A program made the translations under genes and the position numbers. From an uncultured Oscillospiraceae bacterium (GTDB lineage Bacteria > Bacillota > Clostridia > Oscillospirales > Oscillospiraceae), in contig CAKTVN010000023.1 in assembly GCA_934623545.1 (NCBI GenBank), positions 1 to 12,675 on the forward strand: 12,675 bases of DNA. Reading direction: 5' to 3'. Of this stretch, positions 1-6,376 are shown one piece after another; position 1 is the first letter of the stretch; every line of letters starts with the position of its first letter. The notes beneath the pieces were generated by a model. The model had not been told where the DNA came from. It made no database searches and worked only from the letters and a program-made list of their open reading frames with translations.

Positions 1-1780
1 CGATCGACTTGCCATACAGCTCGACCTCGACATAGTCGCAGTTTGTGCAGACCATGAAGGGGATGGGCTTGTTATCGTCGTTTTCTCCGCGCGCCAGAAG
101 CGTACATGGCTCAAACACGATCTCCTTCTCCGGATCGACCTGAGAACGGTAGACATAGGCAGCATATTTCGGCATCCGGAAGATGTCCATCACGCCATGA
201 TAACAGATCTTATCGCCGGAGCCATAGTCACCGTGGGTCTGATAGTCAAACGCGCACCAGCCGATGGCGCCCATTGCGTCATTGCGCGCCATGTTGGCGT
301 TCTGCACACGGGCGTGGATCTGTGCCTGACGCAGCTGCCGCTCTTCGCCGTCAAACGGCTTGACCGGGTATACATGACCGGAATACTCGGTGACAATATA
401 CGGCACCCGGTGTGTCAGACCCGTGACCGACTGCTGGTTGGTCAGGACCAGTTCGCGGTAATGCTTGACCTCGCGGGTCATATGGATGAAGTCGTTGAAG
501 CCGTAGACATCCTCCAGCAGATGGCTGTTTTTGATGCAGCGCACACCGGTCGTTGGACGGGACTTGTCGAGGCTGTGTGCGATCTCATTGCTCTTGAGAT
601 AGAATTCATCGTCATCCGCAGACTCGTTGATGCGGATCGACCAGATGAAAATGCTAGGATGGTTGTACTGCGTAATGATCATGTCGCGGATATCCTGATG
701 AGAGGTCTCCTTGAACTTTTCACCGCCAATATAGCCCCAGCCCGGAATTTCAGAAAATACCAGCAGACCGACCTCATCGCACCGGGACAGGAAGCCCTCG
801 GACTGGAGATAATGTGAAGTACGAACGGTATTGACGTGCAGATAATTTCTCAAAACATCCGCATCCGCCGCCTGCACACGCTCGGGCAGCGCATAACCGG
901 CATATGGATAGGACTGATGCCGGTCCAGACCGACCAGCTTCAGCTTTTCGCCATTGAGATAGAATCCATCCGGCGCCGCCAGAACGGTACGGAAGCCGGT
1001 TTTCAGCGTGACCGCGTCCTCAATGTGCGCTCCACGGCAGACCTCCATATCCACCGTATACAGATACGGATGCTCCGTATCCCAGAGCGTCAAGTTCTCT
1101 ACCGAAACACGTGCAAGCTCCGGATTTGAGAAGCCCGTTTCAAAATGCGCCTTTGCCGTATACTGCCTGACCGGCGTGCCTTCCGCATTGCGGATCGTAA
1201 CGTTTACCTCACCATCAAACGCTTGACCGGCGTTATCCATGCGGATCTCGGGATACAGCTCTGCCGTGGTGCCGTTCAGGTCATAGCGGAACATCACATC
1301 TTCGATATACGCAGCGTCTGTTAAGAGCAGATTGACATCACGATAAATGCCGCCAAAGCACATATAGTCGATGGTCTTGCCGAAAGGCGGGATCTCCTCA
1401 TTTTCTGTAGAGTCGACCAGCATAAACAACAGGTTCTCGCCCTCATGCAGGTATTTTGTGATGTCCACGCGAGAACGGGAATAGCCGCCGCGATGCTCCG
1501 CGGCAAACGTGCCATTGACATACAGCTCATAACGCGCCATGACCCCCATAAACTCGAGGATCGCGCGCTTTCCGGCTGCTGATTCCGGCAGTGTCAGCTT
1601 GCGGACATATGAGCTGACCATTGCGGTCTCGGCATGGCTAAAGCAGTTATAGGACAGCTCTTTGACAGTGTGTGGAAGATTGATCGGCTCATAGGTATCC
1701 AACGCGGGGGCGGTCCTTTCCGCTGCATCAAAGGATGGCTTGAAATACCAATCAAGATTCAAACTGTATTTTTCGCGCAT
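1..1780 (-). CDS. Glycoside hydrolase family 2 enzyme (beta-galactosidase-like), C-terminus cut by window edge
   Basis: Reading down from an ATG at 1780 gives about 593 uninterrupted residues to the left edge. The order is that of GH2 enzymes: N-terminal jelly-roll sugar-binding domain, Ig-like domain, then a TIM barrel beginning around LVGLDRHQSYPY. The acid/base glutamate is E386 in NHPSIFIWSIRINES and the nucleophile is E465 in VPYIVTEYSGH. No signal peptide is seen, so it should act in the cytoplasm on imported glycosides. AGGAG at 1790-1794 supports the start. It follows the permease genes by 128 bp in the same direction and is probably the end of that operon. It is paralogous to the GH2 gene at 7895-10177; by comparison about 180 C-terminal residues lie outside the window. 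GH2 covers beta-galactosidases, beta-mannosidases, beta-glucuronidases and others, so the exact sugar cannot be read from sequence. Confidence 0.93.
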   Translation of the reverse strand, partial: MREKYSLNLDWYFKPSFDAAERTAPALDTYEPINLPHTVKELSYNCFSHAETAMVSSYVRKLTLPESAAGKRAILEFMGVMARYELYVNGTFAAEHRGGYSRSRVDITKYLHEGENLLFMLVDSTENEEIPPFGKTIDYMCFGGIYRDVNLLLTDAAYIEDVMFRYDLNGTTAELYPEIRMDNAGQAFDGEVNVTIRNAEGTPVRQYTAKAHFETGFSNPELARVSVENLTLWDTEHPYLYTVDMEVCRGAHIEDAVTLKTGFRTVLAAPDGFYLNGEKLKLVGLDRHQSYPYAGYALPERVQAADADVLRNYLHVNTVRTSHYLQSEGFLSRCDEVGLLVFSEIPGWGYIGGEKFKETSHQDIRDMIITQYNHPSIFIWSIRINESADDDEFYLKSNEIAHSLDKSRPTTGVRCIKNSHLLEDVYGFNDFIHMTREVKHYRELVLTNQQSVTGLTHRVPYIVTEYSGHVYPVKPFDGEERQLRQAQIHARVQNANMARNDAMGAIGWCAFDYQTHGDYGSGDKICYHGVMDIFRMPKYAAYVYRSQVDPEKEIVFEPCTLLARGENDDNKPIPFMVCTNCDYVEVELYGKSI

Positions 1781-1789
1781 ATTTTAATA

Positions 1790-1908
1790 CTCCTATTGAT
1801 TATTGATTTAAGGAAGTTCTGATGAAATCAGCGGCTGTGGACGGCGGAAAAGATTCGTCGTCCGCGGTCGGGGATTTATTCAGAGGTTCCCTTACGGTCA
1901 AACATCAG
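1790..1908 (-). other. Intercistronic spacer between malG-like and GH2 genes, with an imperfect stem-loop
   Basis: This gap separates the MalG-like stop from the GH2 start. It contains an imperfect inverted repeat, GGACGGCG (1839-1846) against CGTCGTCC (1856-1863), with one mismatch in the minus-strand transcript, and a small CTGAT-GAA-ATCAG hairpin at 1819-1831. Neither is followed by a run of T in the direction of transcription. They may protect or partly attenuate the message rather than end it. No convincing promoter for the GH2 gene is seen, so read-through from the transporter genes is the simplest reading. Confidence 0.35.
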
Positions 1909-2733
1909 TCAGCCCTTGACAGAGCCTGTGATGCCTTCAACGAAGCTGCGTTGGAGCAGCAGGAAGATCAGTGCGATGGGAAGAGTCGCAATGACAAGCC
2001 CGACCATCTGAACGCCGTAATCGGGATAATAACCGGAGGTAATGATCTTTGCGACATGAAGGATGATGGTCTTCTTCGACGGCGCATTGAGAACGACCAT
2101 CGGCCACATATAGTTGTTCCACGAGGTCATAAACGCGTAGATCGCCGCCGCGGCATAGGTCGCGCGCATACTCGGAAACACGATCTGAAAGAAGATACGC
2201 AGCTCGCTCGCACCATCGATGCGCGCCGCCTCCAGGATCTCGTTTGGAATGGACTTGAAGCTCTGCCGGAAGAAAAACAGCAGGAAGATCGAGCCGATCG
2301 CCGGCAGGATGATCGCCCAGTGGCTGTTGGTCAGACCGATCGCCGCCATCGTCTTATACAGCGGCACGACCAGTGCCGAAAATGGCACCATCATTCCGAT
2401 CAGGACCAGACCGTAGACCTTCTCCGAGGCACGCGTACCGAATTTTTCAAAGCCATACGCCGCAAGCGATGTGATCAGCAGCGAGATAACGACCGTAATG
2501 ACCGCGATTTTTGCAGAGTTCCAGAGTCCCTGCACGATCGGATAGGTCGCAAACAGATTCTTGAGATTCTCCACAAGGTGCGTGCTGGGGAGGATACGCC
2601 CGGCAACGATCTGCTCGGTGGAATTAAAGGCGCTCGCAAACATCCAGTAGCACGGGAAAATAGAAATGAATGCCACAATGATCAGGATGAGGTATATCAT
2701 CGCGCGGGAAAAGCGTTTCTTGAACTTTGCCAT
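1909..2733 (-). CDS. Carbohydrate ABC transporter permease, MalG type (CUT1)
   Basis: A 274-residue inner-membrane permease of the BPD_transp_1 family, one half of the channel that moves sugar delivered by the binding protein. The N-terminus starts with basic residues (MAKFKKRFSR) followed by a membrane segment at about 11-33, and several more hydrophobic segments follow. The EAA loop that docks on the ATPase is clear at about 165-188 (EILEAARIDGASELRIFFQI). Length is usual for MalG-like subunits. The start is well supported: AAAGGAGG (2741-2749) lies just upstream and overlaps the last codons of the MalF-like gene, only 3 bp after whose stop this gene begins. The two permeases are therefore probably translationally coupled. 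The transported sugar cannot be assigned from the sequence. Confidence 0.95.
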   Translation of the reverse strand: MAKFKKRFSRAMIYLILIIVAFISIFPCYWMFASAFNSTEQIVAGRILPSTHLVENLKNLFATYPIVQGLWNSAKIAVITVVISLLITSLAAYGFEKFGTRASEKVYGLVLIGMMVPFSALVVPLYKTMAAIGLTNSHWAIILPAIGSIFLLFFFRQSFKSIPNEILEAARIDGASELRIFFQIVFPSMRATYAAAAIYAFMTSWNNYMWPMVVLNAPSKKTIILHVAKIITSGYYPDYGVQMVGLVIATLPIALIFLLLQRSFVEGITGSVKG

Positions 2734-2736
2734 ACG

Positions 2737-3639
2737 TCAATCCTCCTTTGTTGCCTTGAGCTGGAAGACAGACAGCACCGCAATGATCAGCACGATCACC
2801 CACGACATCGCCGCGGAATAGCCGTAATTGTTGTTCAGCTCGAAAGACTGCTTGAAGATATAATAAGACGCAGTCAGGGTACTGTTTCCGGGTCCGCCCT
2901 TCGTCAGCATGGTGATCTCATCGAAAAGCTGGAGCGTACCAATGGTCGAAGTAACGCTTGTAAAAACGATGACCTGCTTCAGCTGCGGAACGATGACCTT
3001 GAAAAAGGCTTGCACCGAATTGCAGCCGTCGATCCTTGCAGCCTCCATAATGTCACGCGGAATATTCTGAAGACCAGCAATGTAATACATCGTGTTGTAT
3101 CCTGTCCAGCGCCAACACAGCGCAATAATGACCAGCGTTCTTGCCCAGCCGCGCTCATTCAGCCAGGGCAGCGGGGCGGAAACAATATGCAGATTCATCA
3201 GAATCCGATTGACCAATCCGTCAACCTGGAACATCGTCCGGAAGACAAGAGAATATGCAACAAGGGATGTCACGCACGGCAGAAAGATCGCCATGCGAAA
3301 AAAGCCTTTGAATTTCAGATTGTCTGTTTGCAGAATATACGCAAAGAAAAGTCCCAGAATCAGCATGATCGGGACTTGGATGATTAGGAACAGGAAATTG
3401 TTCCCGAGCGCCTTGACAAACGTCGGATCCTTAAACATTTTGACATAGTTGCCAAAGCCGACAAACGTCGCGTTCAGTCCCTTGTGGGTATACAACGAAA
3501 GAATGATGGAATAGAAGAACGGATACAGCATGAATGCCGTGATACAGATCAGAATCGGAAGCGAGAGCTTCAGCCACATTCCGCGACCGGTCTGCAGTTT
3601 GCTATGTGACGCTTTATGCAAGGGTGAATCACCTACCAT
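2737..3639 (-). CDS. Carbohydrate ABC transporter permease, MalF type (CUT1)
   Basis: A 300-residue permease that would pair with the MalG-like subunit encoded immediately downstream. After a polar N-terminus of about 22 residues come hydrophobic segments (first at about 23-48). The EAA loop is at about 195-221 (DIMEAARIDGCNSVQAFFK). It has no long periplasmic insert of the enterobacterial MalF kind, so it resembles Gram-positive UgpA/LacF-like subunits. The start is uncertain. The ATG at 3639 has no purine-rich site upstream, whereas TAGGTGAT precedes a TTG at 3621 (residue 7) with suitable spacing. The gene follows the solute-binding protein gene by 123 bp that includes a perfect stem-loop. 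Confidence 0.93.
   Translation of the reverse strand: MVGDSPLHKASHSKLQTGRGMWLKLSLPILICITAFMLYPFFYSIILSLYTHKGLNATFVGFGNYVKMFKDPTFVKALGNNFLFLIIQVPIMLILGLFFAYILQTDNLKFKGFFRMAIFLPCVTSLVAYSLVFRTMFQVDGLVNRILMNLHIVSAPLPWLNERGWARTLVIIALCWRWTGYNTMYYIAGLQNIPRDIMEAARIDGCNSVQAFFKVIVPQLKQVIVFTSVTSTIGTLQLFDEITMLTKGGPGNSTLTASYYIFKQSFELNNNYGYSAAMSWVIVLIIAVLSVFQLKATKED
3621..3639 (-). promoter_or_regulatory. Ambiguous start of the MalF-like permease
   Basis: On the minus strand, the ATG at 3639-3637 lacks a Shine-Dalgarno sequence; the bases before it are pyrimidine-rich and then CAATCAATGG. Between this ATG and a TTG at 3621-3619 lies TAGGTGATTCACCC, whose AGGTGAT is a fair ribosome binding site about 6 bases before the TTG. 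Initiation at the TTG would drop six residues and leave all membrane segments intact. Confidence 0.4.
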
Positions 3640-3721
3640 CCATTGATTGAAAAAGAGGAACGTGCCGTTTCCGTTTACAGCATTCTGCCTGCAATCGGAC
3701 CAGCACTCTTTGGTTTGGAAA

Positions 3722-3749
3722 ATCCGGGGAGAGGCTCCTCTCCCCGGAT
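3722..3749 (-). terminator. Perfect 12-bp stem-loop between solute-binding protein and permease genes (attenuator or mRNA stabiliser)
   Basis: ATCCGGGGAGAG (3722-3733) and CTCTCCCCGGAT (3738-3749) are perfectly complementary around a 4-base loop. In the minus-strand transcript the hairpin starts 13 bases after the binding-protein stop and is followed by only a short TTTTCC. It therefore looks like a leaky terminator or a 3'-end protector. Such hairpins between binding-protein and permease genes are known to let the binding protein be made in excess of the membrane parts; that role here is inference. Confidence 0.7.
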
Positions 3750-3762
3750 CGGACGCTGGAGC

Positions 3763-5124
3763 TTATTTCATCGAGTCATAGGTTGCCTGAAGATTTGCCA
3801 TCAGACCGTCAATATCGACCGTGTCGTTGAAGAAATCGCTCAGACAGGCGGAGACAGACTGGTTGACCGTCCAGGTGTGCGTGCCATACGCGATCGACGG
3901 AATGTACTCGCCCCAGGAGGCGAAGTCTGCATACAGCTTTTTGCCGCCGAAGAATTCGATCGGAGTGTTATAAGCTTCGCTGTTGGTTGCAGGCAGCCAG
4001 GTCGAGACAGCAGCCTGACCAAGCAGGATCTCATCATAGAAGTCCTTGTTGCCCGCCCAAATTGTCTTCATGAAGTCAATGGCAAGCGCTTTGTTGGAGC
4101 TATTTTCCAGGATGACCCAGCTGGAGCCGCCGATGTTGGTGTATTTGGAGGTTTCGACCGTAGTCAGAGTCGGCATATTTGTGTAGCTCCATTTTCCGGA
4201 GGATTCCTCGGAAGCCATCAGGCTCGGTGCATACCAGATCGCGTTCGGAACAAAAGCAACCTCGCCCGCCTGAACGGCGCCGATGCTGGAGGAGTCACGG
4301 GTGTCAGTTCTGTAAACGAGGTCGTTGGTCCAGAATGCCTTCAGAACCTCAGACATTTCACGTACGACATTGTTGTTTGCAAAGTCGGCGTTTTCGTCGG
4401 GATCGTTCACATCATAGAACCATTCGCCGCTGGCCTGCATCATGCTGTCCATATAGGTGAAGGCGCAGCCGTTGGAGGGGTCAAAGGAGAGTGCGTATTT
4501 GCCGGTCTTCTCATGGATGGTTTTGCCGATCTCGACCAGATCCCACCATGTGATGTCCTCAAGATCTTCCGCAGTATAGCCTGCTTCCTCAAGGATATCG
4601 GTACGGTAGAACAGACCTGCGGAGCCGCTGTCGAACGGGATGCCGTAGACGCGGTCGTCAACGGTGAAGCAGGAGACCTTGTACTGCGCAAACTCGCTGA
4701 AGTCGATCTCGTCGGTCAGGTCGGCATAGCAGCCTGGGAAATTCGTCAGATACATATTTGCCCAGGAATCGCCCATCAGAACGATATCAGGCAGCTCATC
4801 GGTAGCGCCGGAGGAAAGGACCGTAGAGAGCTTGGTCTGGACATCTTCTTCAATGACGTTCAGAATGTTCAGCGAGAAATTCTCGTGTCCGGCTTCTTTA
4901 TAATACTTCTCGGCGGTGTGCATAGCTGCGATGTTGAAGTTTTCGTCCCAGCACCAGACGGTGAGCGTCTCGGCGCTGTCGGAAGCAGGGGTGTCGCTGC
5001 TGGTGTTGGAGGATGCCGGCTCATTGGTCTGCGAGGGTGCCGGAGTGTCGTTCTGCTTGCTGCATCCGGCAAAAACCGTGCAGAGCATCAGAAGTGCAAG
5101 AGCGAGTGCAATGACTTTTTTCAT
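3763..5124 (-). CDS. Extracellular solute-binding lipoprotein of a CUT1 sugar ABC transporter
   Basis: A 453-residue protein that should capture the sugar outside the membrane and hand it to the permeases encoded downstream. The start is set at the ATG at 5124 because AGAAAGGAA lies just upstream (5131-5139) and because it opens a classic lipoprotein signal: MKK, a hydrophobic run, then the lipobox FAGC with the lipidated cysteine at residue 21. The frame stays open upstream to 5295, but that extension crosses the predicted promoter and is not expected to be translated. Residues about 22-57 are rich in Ser, Thr, Pro and Asn, a usual tether for Gram-positive binding lipoproteins. The rest matches the SBP_bac_1 fold in length and in its many aromatic residues. 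A roughly 115-base untranslated leader is predicted. The ligand is unknown. Confidence 0.95.
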   Translation of the reverse strand: MKKVIALALALLMLCTVFAGCSKQNDTPAPSQTNEPASSNTSSDTPASDSAETLTVWCWDENFNIAAMHTAEKYYKEAGHENFSLNILNVIEEDVQTKLSTVLSSGATDELPDIVLMGDSWANMYLTNFPGCYADLTDEIDFSEFAQYKVSCFTVDDRVYGIPFDSGSAGLFYRTDILEEAGYTAEDLEDITWWDLVEIGKTIHEKTGKYALSFDPSNGCAFTYMDSMMQASGEWFYDVNDPDENADFANNNVVREMSEVLKAFWTNDLVYRTDTRDSSSIGAVQAGEVAFVPNAIWYAPSLMASEESSGKWSYTNMPTLTTVETSKYTNIGGSSWVILENSSNKALAIDFMKTIWAGNKDFYDEILLGQAAVSTWLPATNSEAYNTPIEFFGGKKLYADFASWGEYIPSIAYGTHTWTVNQSVSACLSDFFNDTVDIDGLMANLQATYDSMK

Positions 5125-5169
5125 GGCGTTTTCCTTTCTGCTTTGTATAAGTATGGTGTCCGCAATATG

Positions 5170-5211
5170 TGCAGGACCAGCCTGAAACATACTGCGCTGT
5201 TGCAGGACCAG
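5170..5211 (-). repeat. Direct repeat in the 5' leader of the solute-binding protein gene
   Basis: TGCAGGACCAG occurs at 5170-5180 and again at 5201-5211 (plus-strand reading), 31 bp apart start to start, inside the predicted leader. No function is recognised. It could be chance or a binding site for an RNA or protein regulator. Confidence 0.35.
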
Positions 5212-5244
5212 GCATTTCTGTCTGCGCTCCTGTAAGCTGGCATC

Positions 5245-5273
5245 AGTATAGCCGTATTTTACTAAAAATTCAA
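5245..5273 (-). promoter_or_regulatory. Sigma70-type promoter of the transporter operon
   Basis: On the minus strand TTGAAT (5273-5268) and TATACT (5250-5245) are separated by exactly 17 bp, close to the TTGACA/TATAAT consensus. Transcription should begin near 5238, leaving a leader of about 115 bases before the ATG at 5124. The spacer itself contains the repeated TAGTAAAAT element. Confidence 0.75.
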
Positions 5274-5363
5274 TCGTTTTTACCATCTTTTTCACAGCTA
5301 TGCAAAACTTCGTGAAAATTCAACAATTTCTGAGTTCGAATTTTTACTTTCGCTGCAATCATT

Positions 5364-5375
5364 ATTTTCGAAAAT
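5364..5375. promoter_or_regulatory. Palindrome ATTTTCGAAAAT, candidate operator
   Basis: A perfect 12-bp palindrome with a central CpG, the usual centre of LacI-family operators. It ends 4 bp before the -35 box of the plus-strand promoter. The binding protein is inferred from family knowledge and the nearby lacI-like gene; no direct evidence links them. Confidence 0.35.
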
Positions 5376-5378
5376 CGA

Positions 5379-5407
5379 TTGATATTGCTGACATATTCTG
5401 ATATAAT
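5379..5407 (+). promoter_or_regulatory. Sigma70-type promoter of the CBM9/MlrC/GH2 operon
   Basis: TTGATA (5379-5384) and a perfect TATAAT (5402-5407) are separated by exactly 17 bp. The base pair TG lies at 5399-5400, near the -10 box. Transcription should start near 5414, just before the inverted repeat at 5421-5451. Confidence 0.8.
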
Positions 5408-5420
5408 CATCAACGCATAT

Positions 5421-5451
5421 GAATTTTAACTAAAAATTGATAGTAAAATTC
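5421..5451. repeat. Imperfect inverted repeat just past the plus promoter, candidate operator
   Basis: GAATTTTAACT (5421-5431) and AGTAAAATTC (5442-5451) are complementary apart from one extra base. The inner AATTTTAACTAAAAATT (5422-5438) is itself a near-palindrome. A very similar stretch, ATTTTACTAAAAATTCA, lies at 5256-5272 inside the divergent promoter. Placement just beyond the predicted transcription start would suit a repressor acting as a block. Confidence 0.5.
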
Positions 5452-5549
5452 ATTCCATTATTCGCCGGTAAATTCACCGTCCCAGCTGGCAAAAATATCT
5501 CTGAAACGCTGTTCCGCCGGACTGTAGCGGCACGGCAGAAAGGATTTTT

Positions 5550-6353
5550 ATGGAAAATTTATGCTACAAAGTGAAGACGCCCCTACGTATTGACGGTCAT
5601 CTGGACGAGGAGGCTTGGCGCAAGGCATTCTGGTCGCCGCGTTTCATTGATGTTATCGGCGGCACGCCCGCGCTGTACGACAGCCGCGCGGCGCTCCTTT
5701 GGGATGATAAAAATCTGTATGTCGGCTTTTGGGCGGAGGAGCCATTCCCCATTGCCACCATTGAGCAGCGTGACGGCTACCTCTGGTTTGAAAACGATCT
5801 GGAGGTCTTTATCGACGGCGGCGATACCTATTACGAATTTCAGATCAGCGCGCGCAACACCGTGTATGAGGTATTCTATATTTGGAAGGATGCCTATGAG
5901 AAGGGCGGCTGGAACAGCCGCCCGGAGTTTGACGTATTCCGCAATGACGCGCGTGTCTTCGGCGGCAACCATGACCGTCAGGGCTATTTCTTCTGGAAGG
6001 GTGACCATCCGCGCGGCAACCGCTGGGCATTCCTCAACTGGGATTTCCCCGGCATGAAGTCTGCCGTTTACGTCGATGGTCCCATCAATGACCCAAGGCA
6101 TCCGGCGAAAGGCTGGTTCGCGGAGATCGCGTTCCCATGGAGTGGAATGAAGGATCTTGCCGGCGGTCGCCCGATCCCGCCGAAGGAAGGAGACGAGTGG
6201 CGAATTTTCCTTGGACGCTATAACAACCTCGCCATTAACGGCAGTCATACCAGCGTCGGCTGGGCATGGGATAAGGTCGGCTCCGACGACAATCATCGCC
6301 CCGAGTGCTTCACAAAGTTCCGCTTTACCGAGCAGTATGCGGAAGATCGCTGA
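5550..6353 (+). CDS. Carbohydrate-binding family 9-like (CBM9/DOMON-like) protein, no signal peptide
   Basis: A 267-residue protein with the hallmarks of CBM9-like beta-sandwich domains: an opening LRIDGHLDEEAW (about 12-23), a middle part around DKNLYVGFWAEEP and ENDLEVFIDGG, then WFAEIAFPW and a closing GRYNNLAI. CBM9 domains are usually parts of secreted xylan-active enzymes. Here the domain stands alone with no signal peptide or anchor, so the protein is probably cytoplasmic; it might bind a sugar intermediate or have an enzymatic role not yet recognised. AGAAAGGA (5537-5544) fixes the start. It is the first gene after the promoter at 5379-5407 and is followed after 23 bp by the MlrC-like gene. 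Family assignment is good; function is not known. Confidence 0.85.
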   Translation: MENLCYKVKTPLRIDGHLDEEAWRKAFWSPRFIDVIGGTPALYDSRAALLWDDKNLYVGFWAEEPFPIATIEQRDGYLWFENDLEVFIDGGDTYYEFQISARNTVYEVFYIWKDAYEKGGWNSRPEFDVFRNDARVFGGNHDRQGYFFWKGDHPRGNRWAFLNWDFPGMKSAVYVDGPINDPRHPAKGWFAEIAFPWSGMKDLAGGRPIPPKEGDEWRIFLGRYNNLAINGSHTSVGWAWDKVGSDDNHRPECFTKFRFTEQYAEDR

Positions 6354-6376
6354 GACAGCGGAAAGGAGTACGCAGT

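Larger units (their letters stand above)
5125..5549. promoter_or_regulatory. AT-rich divergent control region between the transporter operon and the CBM9/MlrC/GH2 operon
   Basis: This 425-bp stretch has no gene I can support. It holds the minus-strand leader (5125 to about 5238), two divergent promoters (5245-5273 minus, 5379-5407 plus) and the roughly 136-base leader of the CBM9-like gene. AAAATTCA occurs three times (5265-5272, 5315-5322, 5445-5452), with a related AAATTCA at 5470-5476. Palindromes include ATTTTCGAAAAT (5364-5375) and the near-palindrome CGGTAAATTCACCG (5466-5479). The LacI-type protein encoded at 10382 is the natural candidate to bind here, but which element is its operator cannot be decided by eye. 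Confidence 0.7.

Noticed and set aside
1822..3387. A 521-residue plus-strand open frame opposite the permease genes
   Set aside because: The product is very rich in charged residues and His/Arg/Asp/Gln, as expected from reading hydrophobic permease codons backwards. The true genes on the minus strand carry EAA motifs and membrane segments.
5021..5215. Small minus-strand frame with a CxxC-type stretch (CTYCGHH) overlapping the start of the solute-binding protein gene
   Set aside because: An AGGAG lies 11 bases before its ATG, so a leader peptide is conceivable. However, most of it overlaps the signal-peptide coding region in another frame, and the Cys/His pattern does not match a known zinc finger.
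3643..5235. A 530-residue plus-strand open frame opposite the solute-binding protein gene
   Set aside because: It is antisense to a gene with a perfect lipoprotein signal and a ribosome binding site, has no recognisable family features, and runs through the minus-strand leader.
5270..5283. Possible catabolite-repression (cre) site next to the transporter -35 box
   Set aside because: TAAAAACGATTGAA on the minus strand departs from the cre consensus at two key positions, so it is too weak to call.
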